Of a stretch of 39,093 nt of DNA, positions 1-7,718 are shown piece after piece. The stretch's first letter is position 1. Each line of letters begins with the position of its first letter. The DNA is taken from assembly GCA_964598005.1 (NCBI GenBank), contig CAZRAL010000020.1, forward strand, positions 1-39,093, read 5' to 3'. The position numbers and the translations under genes are program-made. This DNA comes from CAZRAL01 sp964598005. GTDB lineage: Bacteria > Pseudomonadota > Gammaproteobacteria > Burkholderiales > Usitatibacteraceae. The notes under the pieces are model-generated. The model ran no database searches, was not told where the DNA came from, and saw nothing but the letters and a program-made list of their open reading frames with translations.

Positions 1-3
1 AAG

Positions 4-86
4 CGGACAATTCAAAAACTACAGAACCGGACAAGTCTAAAAACCCGCGACACTGCCGTTACATTCAAACTGAGACACTACCGTAA
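4..86. repeat. Two pairs of short direct repeats resembling an insertion-sequence terminus
   Basis: Two imperfect direct-repeat pairs lie side by side. The first pair is CGGACAATTCAAAAAC (4-19) and CGGACAAGTCTAAAAAC (28-44). The second is GACACTGCCGTTA (49-61) and GACACTACCGTAA (74-86). The pairs have periods of about 24-25 bp. Several short transposase-binding repeats near one end are typical of IS21-like elements. I infer that an IS lies to the left of the window and that its end reaches to about position 87, just upstream of the rpmB promoter. No transposase coding sequence is visible here, so the family is not established. Confidence 0.4.
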
Positions 87-108
87 TTATTGAGTATTCT
101 TCGCCGAT

Positions 109-138
109 TTGCTTAGCCCCTCTGGTTTTTGCTATAAT
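109..138 (+). promoter_or_regulatory. Sigma-70-like promoter of rpmB-rpmG
   Basis: A perfect TATAAT -10 box (133-138) is preceded by TTGCTT (109-114) with an 18-bp spacer. It lies 29 bp upstream of the rpmB start codon and is the only good promoter between the left-edge repeats and the ribosomal protein genes. Confidence 0.6.
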
Positions 139-166
139 TTCCTTTTTGTAATTCTTGGAGAGCATC

Positions 167-403
167 ATGGCACGAGTTTGCCAAATAACAGGGAAAACTC
201 CAATGGTGGGACACAATGTTTCCCATGCTAACAATAAAACCAAGCGCCGTTTTCTGCCGAATTTGCAGTATCGTCGCTTTTGGGTCGAATCAGAAAACCG
301 CTGGGTGCGTTTGCGTTTGACGAATGCTGGCTTACGGACCATCGATCGCAAGGGAATTGAAGTGGTTCTGGCCGATTTGCGCGCCCAGGGCGTGACAGTA
401 TAA
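167..403 (+). CDS. rpmB: 50S ribosomal protein L28
   Basis: Ribosomal protein L28 is a component of the large subunit. The 78-aa product begins MARVCQITGKTPM and shows the family's basic core (GHNVSHANNKTKRRF near residues 15-29) and a C-terminal part ending in a GVTV-like tail, at the usual 77-78 aa length. I chose ATG 167 over an upstream in-frame TTG at 155 because a GGAG ribosome binding site (157-160) sits 6 bp before it and L28 proteins begin MARVC or similar. rpmG follows 10 bp downstream, the common rpmB-rpmG arrangement, so the two are probably co-transcribed from the 109-138 promoter. Confidence 0.96.
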   Translation: MARVCQITGKTPMVGHNVSHANNKTKRRFLPNLQYRRFWVESENRWVRLRLTNAGLRTIDRKGIEVVLADLRAQGVTV

Positions 404-413
404 GGAGAGGATC

Positions 414-581
414 GTGGCAAAAGGCGGACGCGAAAAAATCAAGCTAGAGTCTTCTGCAGGCACTGGTCATTTTTATACCACGACCAAGAATAAACGTACG
501 ATGCCGGAAAAAATGGAGATCAGTAAATTCGATCCCAAGGCACGTAAACACGTGATGTATAAGGAAACCAAGCTGAAATAG
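414..581 (+). CDS. rpmG: 50S ribosomal protein L33
   Basis: This short gene encodes 55-aa ribosomal protein L33 of the large subunit. It begins with GTG (414-416), and AAGGAGAGG at 402-410 overlaps the rpmB stop and serves as ribosome binding site. The product starts MAKGGREKIKLESSAGTG, contains TTKNKRTMPEKME (residues 23-35), and ends in a basic KARKHVMYKETKLK-like tail. It has no cysteines, so it is the zinc-independent (C-minus) form of L33. Length and sequence match proteobacterial L33 throughout. It is the second gene of the rpmBG operon. Confidence 0.95.
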   Translation: MAKGGREKIKLESSAGTGHFYTTTKNKRTMPEKMEISKFDPKARKHVMYKETKLK

Positions 582-899
582 GCTGTAGCATTTCAATAAG
601 CCGTTTGCCCAGTAGTAAAAATCCCGGCGATGATATCTTCAGCAGTCATGCATAAAACACTGATCAGACGGTTGTCTCGCTGTTGCTATTCGTTCAGCAG
701 GTGATGGCACAGGTCGTTTTGTGGCATTTCAACAGCAGGAAGATGGGGTAAAGCGCCGGTTTTCCTTAACGCTGCTGCATACGCAGCGCCGCAGCAAATG
801 CAGGCCCCAATAACCGCAATGTCTTCTCACCAGCACTGTTCAACAGCCGGGCATTTTTCAAGATGCGTTTCGTGTTCATTTTCCCTTATTGATTTTTGA
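582..899. other. Non-coding stretch, no gene recognised
   Basis: About 320 bp between rpmG and the decayed transporter remnant. I looked in all frames for an intact gene, for the N-terminal half of the DMT transporter and for a strong terminator, and could support none. The stretch may hold the unrecognisable 5' part of the transporter pseudogene. Confidence 0.4.
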
Positions 900-1268
900 T
901 GCGTAATTAAGCAACGAGTTTCTCGGCTCATATTTATAATTTCACTCGGTTTAGGGATCGCTTCACTGCTGTGGCCTACTTTTTTCGGTGAAAATACGCG
1001 CGCTGAACTCATTGGGCTCATCTCAGGATTTTTTCGCCTGTGCCTACGTCAATGTAAAAACTGGGTGCCACAGGCGAACCAGTGTGTGTTTTTTTACTTC
1101 GTAATGGCGGGAATAATCGGCTCGACGCTGCTGCAAATTTTAACCGTTGGCATATTTCACCCAATTGGACTAAATAGTAGAGTACTACTGCGATCGTCAG
1201 TCCAGCTGGCCTGCTTACTAAGCGCGTTCCAGCGTCAAGAAACTGGGCTTTCCATCGAAGAAGATTGA
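900..1268 (+). pseudogene. Decayed EamA/DMT-superfamily transporter fragment
   Basis: The frame starting after the TGA at 897-899 has no plausible start codon. It reads ...RVSRLIFIISLGLGIASLLWPTFF, then an ELIGLISG segment, VFFYFVMAGIIGSTLLQ and GIFHPI. This is the order of the middle of drug/metabolite (EamA) transporters: the 'GERLS..Q' helix, an 'LL.P' end, the 'GLLSGL.AAvAYV.VR' helix, then 'VFYFS'. Near 1029-1060 the AYVNVK motif is only read if the frame is shifted by one base and shifted back. The N-terminal transmembrane helices and an intact C-terminal repeat are missing. I conclude that it is a degraded gene remnant, not a functional protein. The family assignment rests on motif order seen by eye. 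Confidence 0.55.
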
Positions 1269-1305
1269 TTACGCGGTAACATATGCTTTTATAGTGGAGA
1301 AAAGT

Positions 1306-2142
1306 ATGCTGGTTTCCTGCGCCACACTTGCCCAGCATTTAAGTGATTCTTCGTGGATAGTCTTCGATTGCCGCCACGAACTGACCGATTTAAAAAAGGG
1401 CGAATGTCTTTACGCCGAGGGTCACATTCCTGGAGCGCATTTTGCGAGACTTGAAACTGACCTTTCCGGTGAAAAGACTGGCAAAAATGGGCGCCATCCC
1501 CTCCCTTCTCCTGCGGCCTTTACTCAATTTCTAGCCCAACATGGTGTAAGCGTGCACTCAAACGTGGTGGCCTATGATGATGCGGGAGGACCTTATGCAG
1601 CACGTTTATGGTGGCTGGCGCGCTGGATCGGTTTTGACAATGTCCATCTGCTCGATGGCGGTATTACCAAATGGATGGCTGAGGGCCGGGCACTGTCGCG
1701 CGACATTCTGGCTGCAAATACAACTTCGCTGCAAGGTCGCCCCAATTCACGAATGACGATGACGGCGCAGGATGTTCAAGCCAGATTGAACGATGAAACC
1801 ATGATCTTGATCGATGCCCGAGCCCCGGAGCGCTATCGTGGCGATATCGAGCCTATCGATCCGATTGCTGGACATATTCCCGGCTCTCGCAATCATTTTT
1901 TCAAAAATAACCTTAATACCGATCTCACATTGAAAGCGCCGCATGAATTGCATGACGCGTTTCTGTCGCTGATGCAAAAAAAATCGCCCGATCAGGTTGT
2001 CCATCAATGTGGTTCCGGCGTCACGGCATGTGCCAATGTATTCGCCATGGAATATGCCGGGTTGAAGGGCTCTAGGCTCTATGCTGGCTCCTGGAGTGAA
2101 TGGATTGCGGACCCAGCGCGCCCTGTTACCATAGGTAATTAA
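1306..2142 (+). CDS. sseA: Sulfurtransferase, rhodanese family (3-mercaptopyruvate type)
   Basis: The 278-aa protein has two tandem rhodanese domains (about 1-130 and 150-275). It would transfer sulfane sulfur from a donor to an acceptor such as cyanide or a thiol. The active-site loop is CGSGVTA with catalytic Cys235. The CGSGVT loop is typical of 3-mercaptopyruvate sulfurtransferases (SseA-like), whereas thiosulfate sulfurtransferases usually carry CRxGVT-type loops. The inactive N-terminal domain keeps AEGHIPGAHFA (37-47) and the C-terminal one keeps AGHIPGS (188-194). ATG 1306 has GGAG at 1296-1299 with 6-bp spacing, so it is preferred over GTG 1294, which would overlap that site. The S9 peptidase gene follows 22 bp downstream and may be co-transcribed. 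No signal peptide is seen, so the protein is cytoplasmic. Confidence 0.88.
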   Translation: MLVSCATLAQHLSDSSWIVFDCRHELTDLKKGECLYAEGHIPGAHFARLETDLSGEKTGKNGRHPLPSPAAFTQFLAQHGVSVHSNVVAYDDAGGPYAARLWWLARWIGFDNVHLLDGGITKWMAEGRALSRDILAANTTSLQGRPNSRMTMTAQDVQARLNDETMILIDARAPERYRGDIEPIDPIAGHIPGSRNHFFKNNLNTDLTLKAPHELHDAFLSLMQKKSPDQVVHQCGSGVTACANVFAMEYAGLKGSRLYAGSWSEWIADPARPVTIGN

Positions 2143-2164
2143 TCAAACTATTAAAGAACCTGCT

Positions 2165-4177
2165 ATGAAACATTTTTTTGTGCGTTTTGTCTATGTAGCG
2201 GCAACGTTCGTAACGCTGGGAATATATGCAGCAGAAAAAGATTACCTTATTCCAACCGATAATCTGGTGATCGACGGCATTCCGAAAATACCGCTGGAAA
2301 TGGTCGATAAACTCAAGGCCTATACCGAGTTTAAGTCTTCAACCGTATTAAGCTGGCAACCGGCGCAAAGCGGCTTGTTGATCCGTACCCGTCTCAAGGA
2401 TACCCAGCAGCTTCATATGTTGGCCGCTCCGGGCGAGGTTGCTGTGCCGCTCACCGATTTCAAGGATGCGGTTAGCAGCGCCGTTTTTCAGCCTTATAAA
2501 GGCGAATATCTATTGTTCGAGCGGGCGAGCGGTGGCAACGAGGTTTTTCAGATATTTCGTATGGATCTCCCCAGCAAAAAAATTACCCCGCTGAGTGATC
2601 CCGAGGAACGTGCTGCCACGCCAGCCTGGAACCGCAAAGGCAATCGTATCGTTTACACCACCACAACCATCGATCGAAATAATGCCGGGCGCCAGGCGCT
2701 AAGCAAAGTGCACATCATGGATCCACTCAAGCCGGAAACCGATAAGGTCATTGCAACGCTGGATGGGGGACGCTGGTTCGGATTTCGCTGGTCGCCGGAC
2801 GAAAAACAGCTCGTCTTTCTCGAATATATTTCCGCCAACGAATCGCATCTCTGGACAATGGATATTGGCAGCGGTGAAAAGCGCCGACTGACCGCTGCGC
2901 GTATGCCTGATGCGGCCCCCGTGTTTTACGGCCCGCCACGCTACTCACGAGACGGCAAAAGCATTTATGTTGTGTGCGATCGCGACAGCGAATTCCGCCG
3001 CCTGATGTTGATTGATATTGCCAGCGGGAAGCACCGTGTGCTGACCGAACATCTCAAATTCGATGTGGATGATTTCGCCATTTCAAACAAAGCCAGGCGA
3101 ATTGCTTTTATTACCAATGAAGAAGGCTCAAGTGTATTGCGCTTCCTCGATCTCGATACCCTCAAAGAGCTGCCGCGCCCTGCACTGATTCCTGGGGAAA
3201 TCTCCGGCCTGCACTGGCGAAATTCTGGAGCAGAAGATGAAATCGGCGAGGAGCCTCATAAAGTCAAAGACCTGGCATTCAATGTCGCTTCCTCACGTTC
3301 GCCCGGCGATGTTTATTCTCTCAATATTGAAACAGGAAAGATAACGCGCTGGACACAGGGCAGCAGTCGTGAACTCAATCCGATGGATTTCGTCGAGCCC
3401 AAGCTGGTGCGCTGGAAAAGTTTTGATGGCCTGACGATTTCCGGCTTTTTGTATCAGCCCGATACGAAAAAATTTGCCGGTAAACGCCCGGTGCTCATCA
3501 ACATTCACGGCGGCCCGGAAGCACAGGCGCGCCCCGGCTTTATTAATCGCAGCAATTATTTCATCAACGAATTGGGCATTGCCATTATTTATCCCAACGT
3601 GCGCGGCTCGTCGGGATTCGGCAAAACCTTTCTGGCGCTGGATAACGGCAAAAAACGCGAAGATTCGGTCAAGGACATGGGCGCGCTGCTCGATTGGATA
3701 CGCGAACAACCTGATCTTGATGCCAGCCGGGTCATGGTCAGTGGCGGCAGCTATGGAGGCTACATGAGCTTGGCCGTTTCCGTACATTACCCTGAGCGCA
3801 TAGTCGGCGCCATTGATGCTGTAGGTATTTCTAACTGGATTACTTTTTTGAACAATACCGAGAGCTATCGGCGCGATCAGCGTCGTAATGAGTATGGTGA
3901 TGAGCGCGATGCGGAGATGCGCGCCTTCCTGGAAAAAATATCCCCGCTAAACCATGCCGAAAAAATCAAAAAACCGCTTTTCGTGATTCAGGGGAAAAAC
4001 GATCCGCGCGTCCCCTATACCGAAGCCGAGCAAATCGTGGCCAAGCTGAAAAAGCAGGGCACGCCAGTATGGTTTTTAATGGCCAATGACGAAGGGCATG
4101 GCTTTGCCAAAAAATCGAATGGCGATTTTCTTTTTTATGCGCAAATCATGTTCATGAAAGAAACGTTGCTGAAATAG
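2165..4177 (+). CDS. Secreted S9-family peptidase (prolyl oligopeptidase / acylaminoacyl peptidase type)
   Basis: This 670-aa serine peptidase begins with a Sec-type signal peptide (MKHFFVRFVYVAATFVTLG, probable cleavage after YAA near residue 23). It is predicted periplasmic or exported. Residues about 40-400 form a WD40/TolB-like beta-propeller ('SPDEKQLVF', 'YSRDGKSIY', 'AWNRKGNRIVY'). The alpha/beta-hydrolase domain follows (about 410-670). The catalytic triad is visible: Ser529 in GGSYGGY, Asp613 in NDPRVP and His645 in EGHGF. 'INIHGGPEAQARP' is the oxyanion-hole loop. Substrates should be short peptides, but specificity is not readable. It converges on a second, divergent S9 peptidase at 4308-6341. 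The preceding sulfurtransferase gene is on the same strand 22 bp away. Confidence 0.92.
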   Translation: MKHFFVRFVYVAATFVTLGIYAAEKDYLIPTDNLVIDGIPKIPLEMVDKLKAYTEFKSSTVLSWQPAQSGLLIRTRLKDTQQLHMLAAPGEVAVPLTDFKDAVSSAVFQPYKGEYLLFERASGGNEVFQIFRMDLPSKKITPLSDPEERAATPAWNRKGNRIVYTTTTIDRNNAGRQALSKVHIMDPLKPETDKVIATLDGGRWFGFRWSPDEKQLVFLEYISANESHLWTMDIGSGEKRRLTAARMPDAAPVFYGPPRYSRDGKSIYVVCDRDSEFRRLMLIDIASGKHRVLTEHLKFDVDDFAISNKARRIAFITNEEGSSVLRFLDLDTLKELPRPALIPGEISGLHWRNSGAEDEIGEEPHKVKDLAFNVASSRSPGDVYSLNIETGKITRWTQGSSRELNPMDFVEPKLVRWKSFDGLTISGFLYQPDTKKFAGKRPVLINIHGGPEAQARPGFINRSNYFINELGIAIIYPNVRGSSGFGKTFLALDNGKKREDSVKDMGALLDWIREQPDLDASRVMVSGGSYGGYMSLAVSVHYPERIVGAIDAVGISNWITFLNNTESYRRDQRRNEYGDERDAEMRAFLEKISPLNHAEKIKKPLFVIQGKNDPRVPYTEAEQIVAKLKKQGTPVWFLMANDEGHGFAKKSNGDFLFYAQIMFMKETLLK

Positions 4178-4262
4178 CTGATGTTACGCAGCGGCAATGC
4201 AGTTTCCTTGTTGAAGTGTTTTTCGATGAAAACTTTTCTATCTGCTTGTGCATTCACGAATT

Positions 4263-4278
4263 TCCCCGCCTGCGCGGG
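4263..4278. repeat. Partial copy of the 7345/7685 palindromic repeat
   Basis: TCCCCGCCTGCGCGGG here is identical over 16 nt to 7692-7707 in the palindrome beside sucC. It forms a CCCGC/GCGGG stem with a CTGC loop. The flanks lack the conserved outer CACTGG and GACG parts, so this is a truncated or degenerate member. It lies in the 130-bp gap between two convergent peptidase genes and could also help end transcription, although no T-tract follows. Confidence 0.5.
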
Positions 4279-4307
4279 TGCAGGGAGCGCCTCGTTTATA
4301 TCGTTGC

Positions 4308-6341
4308 TTATTTCAAATTGGCGCCGAGGAACCGCTCCACACGACTCCAAAAATCGAACACATTTTCATCTTTATTGAAGCCGTGTCCCTCTCCAGAATA
4401 CACCACCCACTCATGTTTTTTGCCTGCTTTTTCCAGCGCATCGCGCATGCGCTCGCCGTGTATCAAGGGCACGCGCACGTCTTCCGCACCCATGGCAATC
4501 ATGATGGGGCCTTTGATTTTGTCGGCATTCCGCGCCGGTGAGGTCAATTCGAATTGTGCTTTGTCGATGGTGCTGTCGCCGACAAGGCGAATGAAATCGG
4601 TTTCCAGATAATCGCTTTGTTGCGCGATATCCGACCAGCTTACTTTTTGAAACAAAAATAAATCCGATACCGCAACATAGGCAACACCGCATTTAAACAG
4701 CTCCGGCTCCTTCACCATCCCTTGCAAAGTGGCATAACCGCCATAGCTGCCGCCAAAAAGGCACATGCGGCTTTTATCGACGATCCCTTCCTTGACCAGA
4801 TGCAAGGCGCCATCGGTAATATCATCCTGCATGGCGAGGCCCCATTGTTTGTGCCCCAGGGTATCGTGCTTGCGCCCGAATCCGGTCGAACTGCGCGGCT
4901 CCGGCTCGAGCACTGCGTAACCGCGCGAAGCAAAAAATTGCGCCTCGGGCAGCCCCCATTGCACCCCACCATAACCACGTACCTGCGGCCCACCGTGAAT
5001 ATTGATAACCAGCGGCAGGTTCTTGCCGCTGCTGCCTTTGGGAATCGTCAGCCAGGCGGGGATTTCCACACCGTCACGCGTTTTATAGGTAATAAATTTG
5101 CGTGGCGACATGAGGTCGGCGCTCAGCCATTCACGTTGTTTGACTAAAGGTTCGATGGTGAGCTTTTCGCGGTCGAACAAGTGATACATCCCGGGATCGG
5201 TATCCGAATAGGCAAATATCAACATATTTTTTTGATCACCATCTCCTATGGAAATGGTATTGAGCGTACCCGGGAACAAAGCGTCGATCTGCTTTTGCAG
5301 ATTTTCCATTTCCACATCAAACCATTTCACGGCTGGTTTTTCAGCGCTATAACGTATGCCGAGCAATTTTTTTTCGCTGCGGCTAAACAGCAACCCGCCT
5401 TCAACATCAATCAAGGGGTGCTCAAATACCAGATCGCCCAGCTTTTTGGTTTGCGTATCGAACTTAAAAATGGCCTGCTTGTCGCGCCCCACATTGGAGG
5501 AAACATAAAGCGTGCGATTGTCATAATCGAAGGCAAGGGGTTCGAATGCATCGCCGCCTATTCTTTGCGGGTATTCGTAAATTTTTTCCCATTTTCCGTC
5601 CTCGCCTGTGCGATGCCAGACCGTCGCCATCTGCGGACTATTCTTGTCCTTGCGCTCTTCAAGGCGGGTAGCTACACGCGGCACCAAATTACGATCGAGC
5701 ACCCACTCGTGGGTGCGCCCGGGGCTATCAAAAGACAACAGCTTGAATTTTCCGGTTTTGGTATTCAGCCGATACACATCGTCGCTATCGCGCGCGCGTT
5801 GGTTGCTTAAAACAATCATATCGGCTGAGTCATCGTAGGTGCGGCTGAGCGGAATGATTTTGGTATAACTGATCGTCGAGGCGGTGACCATGTTTGACGA
5901 ACGCAGGCGGCTCAGGTCATAGAGTTCAGTGCCATCCCAGTTGATCGCCCACTGACCACGATAATTGAATTTTCCGCTGACATCCTGTCCATCGGCGATA
6001 CGCATGAAAATACGCTGGTTGTTGATCCACGAAATATCTGCCACATCGACCGAATCAAAAGCAGTAATGACCTGACGGGTACGTTTGGCGAGATCGATTA
6101 CAACCAGATTGTTGCGGCCCTTGAATGGCACCCGGGCGGCCAGCTTCTGTCCATCCGGTGACATTACCATCTGGACAAATTCCGGACGCTTGAAAAATGT
6201 GGGAACCGGAATTTTTCCCGCTTTTAAATATGCAGCCTGATTTTCCGCTGCTGTGGCTTCGCTCTTTTGCTCGGCCATACCATGGGCCGTATAAACAAAA
6301 AGAACAACCAACAAAATAAAACAGTACTGATATTTATTCAC
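4308..6341 (-). CDS. Secreted S9-family peptidase (prolyl oligopeptidase family)
   Basis: This 677-aa serine peptidase starts with GTG at 6341-6339. GGAG lies about 10 bp upstream of that codon, and a hydrophobic signal segment (YCFILLVVLFVYTAHGMA, residues 6-23) follows at once. The N-terminal beta-propeller runs to about residue 400 ('SPDGQKLAAR', 'FDYDNRTLYVSS'). The C-terminal alpha/beta-hydrolase domain carries the triad Ser532 (GGSYGGY), Asp621 (AEDVRVP) and His653 (GEGHGF). 'INIHGGPQVRGYGG' marks the oxyanion loop. It is similar in plan to the peptidase at 2165-4177 but clearly diverged, for example 'EPEPRSSTGFGRK' against 'YPNVRGSSGFGKT'. The likely role is degradation of exported or imported peptides in the periplasm. 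It lies 71 bp downstream of sucD on the same strand. Confidence 0.92.
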   Translation of the reverse strand: MNKYQYCFILLVVLFVYTAHGMAEQKSEATAAENQAAYLKAGKIPVPTFFKRPEFVQMVMSPDGQKLAARVPFKGRNNLVVIDLAKRTRQVITAFDSVDVADISWINNQRIFMRIADGQDVSGKFNYRGQWAINWDGTELYDLSRLRSSNMVTASTISYTKIIPLSRTYDDSADMIVLSNQRARDSDDVYRLNTKTGKFKLLSFDSPGRTHEWVLDRNLVPRVATRLEERKDKNSPQMATVWHRTGEDGKWEKIYEYPQRIGGDAFEPLAFDYDNRTLYVSSNVGRDKQAIFKFDTQTKKLGDLVFEHPLIDVEGGLLFSRSEKKLLGIRYSAEKPAVKWFDVEMENLQKQIDALFPGTLNTISIGDGDQKNMLIFAYSDTDPGMYHLFDREKLTIEPLVKQREWLSADLMSPRKFITYKTRDGVEIPAWLTIPKGSSGKNLPLVINIHGGPQVRGYGGVQWGLPEAQFFASRGYAVLEPEPRSSTGFGRKHDTLGHKQWGLAMQDDITDGALHLVKEGIVDKSRMCLFGGSYGGYATLQGMVKEPELFKCGVAYVAVSDLFLFQKVSWSDIAQQSDYLETDFIRLVGDSTIDKAQFELTSPARNADKIKGPIMIAMGAEDVRVPLIHGERMRDALEKAGKKHEWVVYSGEGHGFNKDENVFDFWSRVERFLGANLK

Positions 6342-6412
6342 GGCTCTGTTCTCCGAATCATGAGTATGAAATTCCTGATAAATCCTGCGTACAAATTATC
6401 TTTTACAGCATT

Positions 6413-7288
6413 TTATAACACCGACTTTAGCAATGTGCCCATCTCGGCTGGATTGCGCGTCACCTTGATGCCGCATTCCTCCATCACCGCGAGTTTTTCC
6501 TGCGCGGTACCTTTGCCGCCGGAAATGATGGCGCCGGCATGCCCCATACGCTTGCCGGGCGGCGCGGTGACGCCGGCGATGAAGCCCACCACCGGTTTTT
6601 TCATATGGTCTTTGACCCAGCGCGCGCAAGTTTCCTCGGCGTCACCGCCGATTTCGCCCACCATGATGACAGCGTCGGTTTCCGGATCATCATTAAACAT
6701 TTTCATGACATCGATATGTTTCAGGCCATTTACCGGATCGCCGCCAATGCCAACGCAGGAGGATTGTCCCAAGCCCAACTGCATTAATTGTCCCACTGCC
6801 TCGTAAGTCAGTGTACCGGAGCGCGACACCACGCCGATGCGGCCTTTTTTATGAATATGGCCGGGCATAATGCCGATCTTGATTTCATCTGGCGTAATGA
6901 CGCCTGGACAGTTCGGCCCAACGAGAATGGTCTTCTTCCCTTCCATTTTCCTGCGCGTGCGGATCATGTCGTGCACTGGAATGCCTTCAGTGATACAGAT
7001 CACCAAATTGAGCCCTGCATCCACGGCTTCGTCGATAGCCGCCGCTGCAAATGGCGGCGGCACGTAGATCACCGAGGCTGTCGCGCCAGTCTCGGCTTTG
7101 GCTTCTTTCACAGTTTCGAAGATGGGGATGCCTTCGTAGTGCTGTCCGCCTTTTTTGGGCGTCACACCGGCGACGAAGCAGTTGGCGCCATTTGCATATT
7201 CCTTGCACATTTTGGTGTGGAACATGCCGGTCTTGCCGGTGATGCCCTGCGTGATGACTTTGGTATTTTTGTTGATCAGGATGCTCAT
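6413..7288 (-). CDS. sucD: Succinyl-CoA synthetase (ADP-forming), alpha subunit
   Basis: The 291-aa alpha subunit works with SucC in the TCA cycle to convert succinyl-CoA, phosphate and ADP to succinate, CoA and ATP. It begins MSILINKNTKVITQGITG, with the CoA-binding Rossmann motif GITGKTG (15-21), 'VGPNCPG' in the middle and the phosphohistidine loop RMGHAGAIISGG with active-site His250. Length is normal for SucD. In most proteobacteria sucD starts within a few bases of the sucC stop. Here 430 bp separate them because a palindrome-flanked GIY-YIG gene intervenes, leaving 56 bp between the insert and the sucD start. Confidence 0.97.
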   Translation of the reverse strand: MSILINKNTKVITQGITGKTGMFHTKMCKEYANGANCFVAGVTPKKGGQHYEGIPIFETVKEAKAETGATASVIYVPPPFAAAAIDEAVDAGLNLVICITEGIPVHDMIRTRRKMEGKKTILVGPNCPGVITPDEIKIGIMPGHIHKKGRIGVVSRSGTLTYEAVGQLMQLGLGQSSCVGIGGDPVNGLKHIDVMKMFNDDPETDAVIMVGEIGGDAEETCARWVKDHMKKPVVGFIAGVTAPPGKRMGHAGAIISGGKGTAQEKLAVMEECGIKVTRNPAEMGTLLKSVL

Positions 7289-7344
7289 GCTTTTTCTCTA
7301 TCTCTTAGTCGTTTTTATCAGGCTGCCAAAATGGTATTGCTATT

Positions 7345-7374
7345 CGTCGTTCCCGCGAAAGCGGGAATCCAGTG
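7345..7374 (+). repeat. 30-bp palindromic repeat, left copy
   Basis: The core TTCCCGCGAAAGCGGGAA (7350-7367) is a perfect 7-bp stem closed by a GAAA tetraloop. Outer arms are CGTCG and TCCAGTG. It matches the reverse complement of the copy at 7685-7714 at 25 of 30 positions. The difference in the stem (T-A here, C-G there, at repeat positions 7 and 22) is compensatory, so the hairpin is conserved. Confidence 0.85.
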
Positions 7375-7378
7375 TCGT

Positions 7379-7672
7379 TCAAGCCGTTAATGTCAAGTAC
7401 AAATCATTCCAGTACGGATTGACTTCTTCAATCAGCCTGATTTTCCAATCACGATTCCATTTTTTGATGCGCTTTTCGCGACTGATTGCACTTTCTGCTG
7501 TTTCATGAAGCTCAAACCATACCAATTTATGAGTGCCATATTCCTTGGTAAATCCTTTTACAAAACCTTCTTTATGCTCCCAGATTCGCTTTGCCAAAGC
7601 CGAAGTCATGCCTATGTAAATCGTTCCATTGCGATCGCTTGCCAACATGTATACGTAGAACTGTTTTTCCAT
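7379..7672 (-). CDS. Small GIY-YIG superfamily endonuclease
   Basis: The 97-aa product is a stand-alone GIY-YIG domain of the small UPF0213/YhbQ-like kind. 'YVYML' (residues 6-10) stands for the GIY strand, and YIG lies in 'TIYIGMTSALAKRIWEHK'. The family's Arg and His follow, and the metal-binding Glu lies in 'AISREKRIKKW'. It ends with the typical 'NPYWNDLY'. All key positions are present, so it is probably active as a metal-dependent nuclease, but its target is unknown. I chose ATG 7672, because the longer frame upstream reads through the palindrome (RRPRAGGDPVA). No good ribosome binding site is visible, and translation may depend on sucC read-through. Confidence 0.85.
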   Translation of the reverse strand: MEKQFYVYMLASDRNGTIYIGMTSALAKRIWEHKEGFVKGFTKEYGTHKLVWFELHETAESAISREKRIKKWNRDWKIRLIEEVNPYWNDLYLTLTA

Positions 7673-7684
7673 GTTGTTAAACGC

Positions 7685-7714
7685 CACTGGGTCCCCGCCT
7701 GCGCGGGGACGACG
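7685..7714 (-). repeat. 30-bp palindromic repeat, right copy
   Basis: An 8-bp perfect stem, GTCCCCGC (7691-7698) with GCGGGGAC (7703-7710), encloses a CTGC loop. The outer arms are CACTGG and GACG. It is in inverted orientation to 7345-7374 and begins 4 bp beyond the sucC stop. It may also influence mRNA stability or termination at the end of sucC. Confidence 0.85.
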
Positions 7715-7718
7715 GCTG

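Larger units (their letters stand above)
7345..7714 (-). mobile_element. Palindrome-bounded GIY-YIG nuclease unit inserted between sucC and sucD
   Basis: A 370-bp unit has 30-bp inverted palindromic repeats at both ends and one small nuclease gene filling the interior. It begins 4 bp after the sucC stop codon and splits an operon that is normally contiguous. Immediate flanks are GCTATT (7339-7344) on the left and GCTGTT (7715-7720) on the right, a possible 6-bp target duplication with one mismatch. That is weak evidence. The arrangement resembles REP/REPIN repeats paired with their own transposase, except that the enzyme is a GIY-YIG protein instead of a Y1 transposase. Mobility is inferred, not shown. 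Confidence 0.5.
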
